From positions 1,426,001 through 1,490,000 of the forward strand of contig OX442316.1 of NCBI GenBank assembly GCA_949358305.1: a stretch of DNA of 64,000 nt, written 5' to 3'. The notes under the pieces were generated by a model. That model was not told where the DNA came from. It searched no databases and saw nothing but the letters and a program-made list of their open reading frames with translations. Position 1 is the first letter of the stretch. Each line of letters begins with the position of its first letter. This DNA comes from Strigamia acuminata. Lineage: Eukaryota > Arthropoda > Chilopoda > Geophilomorpha > Linotaeniidae. Below are positions 59,525-64,000 of the stretch, in pieces. The position numbers were made by a program, and so were the translations under genes.

Positions 59525-62344
59525 ATGGCCGACAAGCATGTGTGTCGTTGCAAAGAGGATTTTCCGGGCGAACCTTACCCGAAGAACTTTGCCGAACCGC
59601 CACTCCACGCAGTCGGGCCGCCCAAATTTCCATGCTGGCATCCGAACGATCCACGTGAACACAGCTATCCCAACTTCGAGATATGCCCGGTTTGTTCCGG
59701 ATACGGGTACGAACTGGTTGTTTCAGGCTTGGATAAGATTTGCCGAGCGTGTGACGGGCGGGGCGATCTTCGACGCGGATTTCATCGTGTGTGGATGCGC
59801 CAGATTTATGGCTGGTGCCTGTTTCGTCGTGTGCAGGACAAAGTATACCTAATCGGGGTGGAGTTTCCACAATTTCGGCCACCAAACGGTACACCAGCCA
59901 TGGTGCAAAGATTCCGCGCCGGTCATTTCAAATATTGGCATCGACTCCAGCGAGAGGCGCGACAAGTGAGGATCGTGCCCAGAAGTTGGATTTACCCGAC
60001 AGCCGAGTTAATGCGCGTTACATTTGCGCAAGTGCCGAATTTGCTCGCCGACGAAATCGCCGGTTTGGACCCGATGGACCAGGAGCAGCGGGAAGTGGAC
60101 GAAGCGCAACCGACGTTGCCCCAATTCTTCCACAGCTTTCCTGGGACCGATGCGAGTCTTCAAGAGCAAATCAGCATTGCATTGGAATCGCTGGGAGACC
60201 TCGCCACTATCGACGACAACTCTGATACCGCGCTGCCATATTTTTACCAACGTAGGCCACCATGCTCGATAAATCGAAATCCAAATCGAGAGCAACAATT
60301 AGCCATCAAGGTGCGCAACACTTTGGCAACATCGTCATCGGCGCTCCCGCACGACCCAACTCGCGACACGGAGACGGAACAATTCGTGCCCAGACCTTCG
60401 GCCGAGACGGTTGCCAAAGCAGCCGAAAAGATGGCGACGCTCACCATTACCACCAAGGAGGACACCGAAAGTTTGTACTCAAATTCCACCGTGTCTAACG
60501 TTGAATTTTCAACTCCACCAACAGAAATGGCGCTACGACCAGTGCCACAACTGCAGTTCATACCCGAATCACCAGTGGCATTGCGCGGAAATGTCGTTCG
60601 CGCAATTCCAGTGTTAGCAGACGATTCTGCGCAAGAAACATTGCGCAAAGAGAACATGGACGATTCTCAACAATCTGTTGTGACCGCTAGACCTACAGAA
60701 TTTGACGTGCAATCCACCATGAGTGTGACCCCGTCGATTCTGGACATCACCAACGAAATTCGTGGTAGTGTTCCCACCGCCAAAATAAGTGATGTGCGCA
60801 GACTGGAACGAAAGATGATTGACATTCGTGACATCGACTTTCCGTCTGCCAAAACTGATTTTTCTCGGCCACGCGGACCGCCAATGAGCGCTAGACTGAC
60901 ACCAGCCGTAAACGCACCGTCATCAGCGTCAACGCCGAATTTACAAATTAACCCTGATATTGACAATTTAAATATTAATTTATCTGCCGATCTTTTTCCA
61001 GCTTCGACCGTCTCTGCTGCTTCGGCCGATGTATTTTCACAAACGTACACGATCTCGCCAATTGCACCAGCAACCGAAGTTCCAGCGTGTCAGCAGGCAA
61101 AACCTTCAAAAGTTCCAACTTTGCCAGTGACGCCGATTACTTATGCGCAATTTCCAGGGCGCAATGTAACTACGACAACGACGTCCGGCGCCAACTTTAA
61201 CATGTCAACCACCACGGCTGCCACCGCCAAGATTCCCGTAACCTCGACTAGCGTTTCGAGCACATCATCTTACCGGTCCCGACTCGATTGCGCAATTCCA
61301 AACATCGGAACTGGACTCTCGTTTAAAAAAGTCGCTTCTCGTTGCGATTTGGCTTTCGATAAGTATGGAGTAACCCAAAAACCCGCCAACTCATTCGAAG
61401 TCATTGAAGAATTTCTACGAAAATACGAGGTTCAGATCTCCATTGAGGGACCCGGAGTGTCCCAAACTCGCTTCCAAATTCCATGGAAGGCCTGGAATGC
61501 GCTTATCACCTTCATGATGGTGGAGGATTTCAGTATTTACCAGGGAGACTTCCGCATAACCCAGAAAGAGATGATGGACAGGCGGCCCCACATCGCGCGC
61601 CAAGTTGCAAAACGAATGTCCGAATGTGGCACGTACGATTCCGAGACAGCAATCGAGATGCTCGTGTGGATTTTGCATCGAGAGATCTCCGTCCATCTCT
61701 ACAAAGTCCAGGACACCAGGGACTACCACAACATGATGGAGGAGAAGAGACGCCAAGAACGAGACGCGGAACACGAGTTAGAAAAAGCCCGAGTTGCCGA
61801 AGCCCACCGCCAAGCAGCCGAACGCGAAGCTCGTGAACAAGCGGAAAAAGAGGAAGAAAAGAGACGGTCGGACGAATTGCGCCTTCAAGAATTGCGCAAT
61901 CTGATGACAGATTCAGGATTTTACCCGATGACCGCACCATCTATCCCACCGGCCCAAGGATCACAAATTTGGGATGACACGCCTCCTCGCATCACCTTGG
62001 AACTGCTCCCAAGTTTGTTGCCACCAGCTGCGGTCGAGTGTAATTTCGCAAATGCCAATGGACCATGTCTCCAGTTTGGGATGTCTGCTGCCTCGGTCCG
62101 CCAACTTTTTCAATCCCTTGCGTCAGCCGACCTCCGTATGCGACCAGAAGAGGCCAAACCCCTCCTCCATTCCCTGTATCTCCGATACGGGGAACTCTTT
62201 TTAGATCACTGCAAAAATGAAATTAACAGGCAAGGTGCCACAAACTACCGGGACGCAATGAGAGTTGTGGTTAACGTGGCTCTCAACATGATCAAATCAT
62301 TTCGGATGCCGGCCCCGTGTAGAACCTTGTCAGGTAATCCTTAA
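59525..62344 (+). CDS. ORF3 of element C: large zinc-motif / coiled-coil protein of unknown function
   Basis: 939 aa from an ATG in good context (CAACATGG), uninterrupted. Residues 1-90 carry a His/Pro/Cys-rich start and paired motifs CPVCSGYGYE (C54, C57) and CRACDGRG (C73, C76), like one zinc site of the DnaJ central domain. About 90-225 are globular-looking with many Trp/Arg. About 225-578 are Ser/Thr/Pro-rich and probably disordered. About 580-735 are a folded, helical-looking region. About 737-795 are a highly charged coiled coil (KRRQERDAEHELEKARV...). About 835-939 form a C-terminal helical domain. There is no signal peptide, transmembrane helix or furin-like site, so it is not an envelope protein despite its position after pol. 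The N-terminal part is conserved in element A. An RNA- or protein-binding accessory role is possible, but I do not recognise the family. Confidence 0.85.
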   Translation: MADKHVCRCKEDFPGEPYPKNFAEPPLHAVGPPKFPCWHPNDPREHSYPNFEICPVCSGYGYELVVSGLDKICRACDGRGDLRRGFHRVWMRQIYGWCLFRRVQDKVYLIGVEFPQFRPPNGTPAMVQRFRAGHFKYWHRLQREARQVRIVPRSWIYPTAELMRVTFAQVPNLLADEIAGLDPMDQEQREVDEAQPTLPQFFHSFPGTDASLQEQISIALESLGDLATIDDNSDTALPYFYQRRPPCSINRNPNREQQLAIKVRNTLATSSSALPHDPTRDTETEQFVPRPSAETVAKAAEKMATLTITTKEDTESLYSNSTVSNVEFSTPPTEMALRPVPQLQFIPESPVALRGNVVRAIPVLADDSAQETLRKENMDDSQQSVVTARPTEFDVQSTMSVTPSILDITNEIRGSVPTAKISDVRRLERKMIDIRDIDFPSAKTDFSRPRGPPMSARLTPAVNAPSSASTPNLQINPDIDNLNINLSADLFPASTVSAASADVFSQTYTISPIAPATEVPACQQAKPSKVPTLPVTPITYAQFPGRNVTTTTTSGANFNMSTTTAATAKIPVTSTSVSSTSSYRSRLDCAIPNIGTGLSFKKVASRCDLAFDKYGVTQKPANSFEVIEEFLRKYEVQISIEGPGVSQTRFQIPWKAWNALITFMMVEDFSIYQGDFRITQKEMMDRRPHIARQVAKRMSECGTYDSETAIEMLVWILHREISVHLYKVQDTRDYHNMMEEKRRQERDAEHELEKARVAEAHRQAAEREAREQAEKEEEKRRSDELRLQELRNLMTDSGFYPMTAPSIPPAQGSQIWDDTPPRITLELLPSLLPPAAVECNFANANGPCLQFGMSAASVRQLFQSLASADLRMRPEEAKPLLHSLYLRYGELFLDHCKNEINRQGATNYRDAMRVVVNVALNMIKSFRMPAPCRTLSGNP

Positions 62345-64000
62345 TAAACAATAACAATTTCTTCAAATTAGATATTCTACGGTGACAACAACATCACTCG
62401 GAAAACCGTAGGACCACTTATTTTGCGCCACCATTCTCTTTGCGCAATTAAACCAACAAATCACCACCAACAGTGAACTTCATCATTTCTGCTCATCAGA
62501 CGGTATGGGAATATTTCCTTACAGCGCCCGTGTAAAATTCCTCATTCGAGTTACGGAACTGGTCTTATTCTCATCCTCACATATGAGCCGGAAATTAAAA
62601 GTATTTCATCTCAGCTATTCGTTCAAGTGCCCCGAGAACAACTCCTTATAGCGCCCGCCTAAAATTTCTCTACGGAGTTGCGGAACTGGTTTTGTTTCTC
62701 GCCACCATTACGGATGCGAATGAAGTATTTCATCGTAAAAATTCATCTCACACGTCCTAGAGCATCAATTTCTTATAGCGCCCTCCTAAAATTTCTCTAC
62801 GGAGTTGAGGAACTGATTTTGTGTTCTGGCCGTTGTGTTTGTGTTTCTCATCATCATCATTTTGTGTTAAGTGTTTTTCAACAAGTGTAGTATTCCACGG
62901 ACTGCTGGAAACATTTACTGCGCAAATTTATCTGATCTTCATCACCGCTGGATAAGTGCTCCAAAAAGTGAAGTGTTTTCATTTAGTTATATTTTATTTT
63001 TGACGTTTTAGACCAGACTGTTAGCCGAACAATTAGTGACTTTTAGTGTCTAAAGTGCCTTTATTCTTATTATTTTTCATTATTATAATTTTATTATACT
63101 GTGATATTTTTGAATTTAAATCCTGATTTATTCCAGAAATTATTCTAATTTTTAAATTCCCTCAAGACTGAGATGATTATGTTTAGTTTTAGTTTGTATC
63201 ATTTGAATTACTGGAATGAGTCATGATAGTGATAATTATTTGTGATTTTTCAAATTTAGTATTTATTCAATTTTCATAATACCTAATATTTCTAACTGTG
63301 ATAATTTTCCTGTGGCAACCGGTCCGGTTGTGCATGAGGATACCTTAATCCCCATTTTTATTATTTCCCTTTAATGATTCCAAATAGTGTCATGTTTATA
63401 TTTTTTGTTTATCGCGCTAACATTGCGCAATTTTCATATTTTATGTTTATTTCCCCTATCATTCCTTACATACTTACCTGATGTTAAGATTACATACATG
63501 TATGGTATCCCTTACCTTGTTTTGTTTTGCGCATTCATTTTCGCCATTTTCCTAAAAAAAAAGGTATCCAATCCGAATAAAACCCCCTGTTCGTAAGATA
63601 AACTCTCTTGTGACGTTCTTTATTTGTATTATTTTTCGTGTTTAAAATTTATCCGCGTAGAAATTTATTGCTTCGTTTTACAAAGCAAATGGGTAAAATA
63701 TTTTTATTGTGATGACTTAAATTGAAAGTGTATAGCCTCAAGTCCGTCCTATCCTAAAAAATTTAGTCCATGTCCTCCCGTGAGTGTCGCGTGTTTAATT
63801 AGTCTTGTCTTCGTCCTTCAAAATTGTTTAATCTTTATTCGATGAGTTTTATACGATTTATTTAAAAAGTTTGTTTATTTTTTATTTATAATTTTCATTT
63901 ACAAGTCGGTCGGTAGATTTATTCTCAAGCTTCCTGATGAGTTAATTTTTGATTTTTGTTATTATTATTATCTGGTGACGACCCCTAAATTCTCATAATC
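62345..64000 (+). other. 3' untranslated region of element C
   Basis: More than 1.6 kb follows ORF3 without a gene or an LTR start. It contains a ~127-bp tandem repeat (62516-62830) and a small hairpin CAACCGG-T-CCGGTTG at 63317-63331. The remainder is AT-rich. The 3' LTR and polypurine tract must lie to the right if the element is complete. Confidence 0.5.
62516..62830 (+). repeat. ~127-bp tandem repeat, about 2.5 copies, in element C 3' UTR
   Basis: The word TAGCGCCC(G/T)CCTAAAATTT and then CTACGGAGTTG(C/A)GGAACTG recurs at about 62521, 62648 and 62775. The later two copies are most alike. In retroelements such 3' repeats may act in RNA export or packaging; no evidence here distinguishes these. 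Confidence 0.75.

Larger units (their letters stand above)
50509..64000 (+). mobile_element. Ty3/Gypsy LTR retrotransposon C with third ORF (3' end outside window)
   Basis: 5' LTR (50509-51182), PBS, gag, -1 shift, pol, an interval with putative intron, a 939-aa third ORF, and a long 3' UTR. It has the same architecture and termini (TGTCACG...CGTGACA) as element A, at moderate protein identity. No disabling mutation is visible in any of the three ORFs. The 3' LTR was searched for up to 64000 and not found. Confidence 0.9.

Noticed and set aside
59525-62344. ORF3 as an envelope protein
   Set aside because: There is no N-terminal signal peptide, no transmembrane helix, no furin-type cleavage site and no fusion-peptide-like stretch; it has cytosolic-looking zinc-motif and coiled-coil composition instead.
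62345-64000. 3' LTR of element C within the window
   Set aside because: No TGTCACGGGCAC start or other long match to 50509-51182 was found up to 64000.
1-64000. tRNA, rRNA or telomere-repeat sequences
   Set aside because: I found no cloverleaf with a recognisable GGTTCGAATCC arm in context, no rRNA-like conserved cores, and no TTAGG-type arrays; only tRNA-complementary primer sites of the LTR elements.

Overview
The window is eukaryotic, most likely from an invertebrate such as an arthropod; that is inference from the transposon families, AT-rich flanks and ~70-nt introns, and no species can be named. There are no operons or ribosome-binding sites. Nearly all long reading frames belong to LTR retrotransposons, and very little host coding sequence can be seen.

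Layout. 1-11,222: AT-rich DNA with minisatellites, a 2.17-kb terminal-inverted-repeat (TIR) element (6,042-8,212), decayed pieces resembling a transposase and a non-LTR reverse transcriptase (about 9.2-9.6 kb), and what look like the last two exons of an unrecognised spliced gene (10,121-10,376). 11,223-19,809: Ty3/Gypsy element A (LTR, PBS, gag, pol, start of a third ORF), cut by the next element. 19,810-50,508: Copia element B on the minus strand, itself interrupted by Gypsy element D (21,340-29,760, complete, two 578-bp LTRs that read as identical) and by a 17.1-kb satellite-rich island (32,745-49,861). 50,509-64,000: Gypsy element C, a relative of A, running off the right edge.

Nesting. 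A received B; B received D (4-bp target duplication), the island (12-bp target duplication) and apparently C (4 nt inside B's 5' LTR). Discounting D and the island, the Copia reading frame stays in phase at both seams, so it was probably intact when they landed. The missing 3' LTR of C, the rest of B's 5' LTR, and the rest of A should lie right of the window.

Most unusual: (1) A and C share a third ORF downstream of pol, where env would sit. In C it is 939 codons, with a DnaJ-like paired CxxCxG zinc motif, a disordered middle, a helical region, a coiled coil and a C-terminal helical domain. It has no signal peptide or membrane anchor, and a putative short intron precedes it in both elements. 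I do not recognise the protein. (2) The 17.1-kb island has no credible gene. It has long inverted arms, a 12-bp target duplication, and four arrays of a palindrome-rich ~53-bp satellite, each bounded by inverted copies of the same GC-rich module. It also holds a 3.66-kb duplication containing a 1,015-bp duplication. It looks like a giant non-autonomous foldback or long-TIR element.

How the elements work: A, C and D all appear to make Pol by -1 frameshifting on a GGGAAAC-type heptamer at the end of gag. A and C have PBSs resembling a tRNA-Arg 3' end; D resembles tRNA-Ala. The RNase H-integrase linker of A and C carries AT-hook-like GRP motifs.
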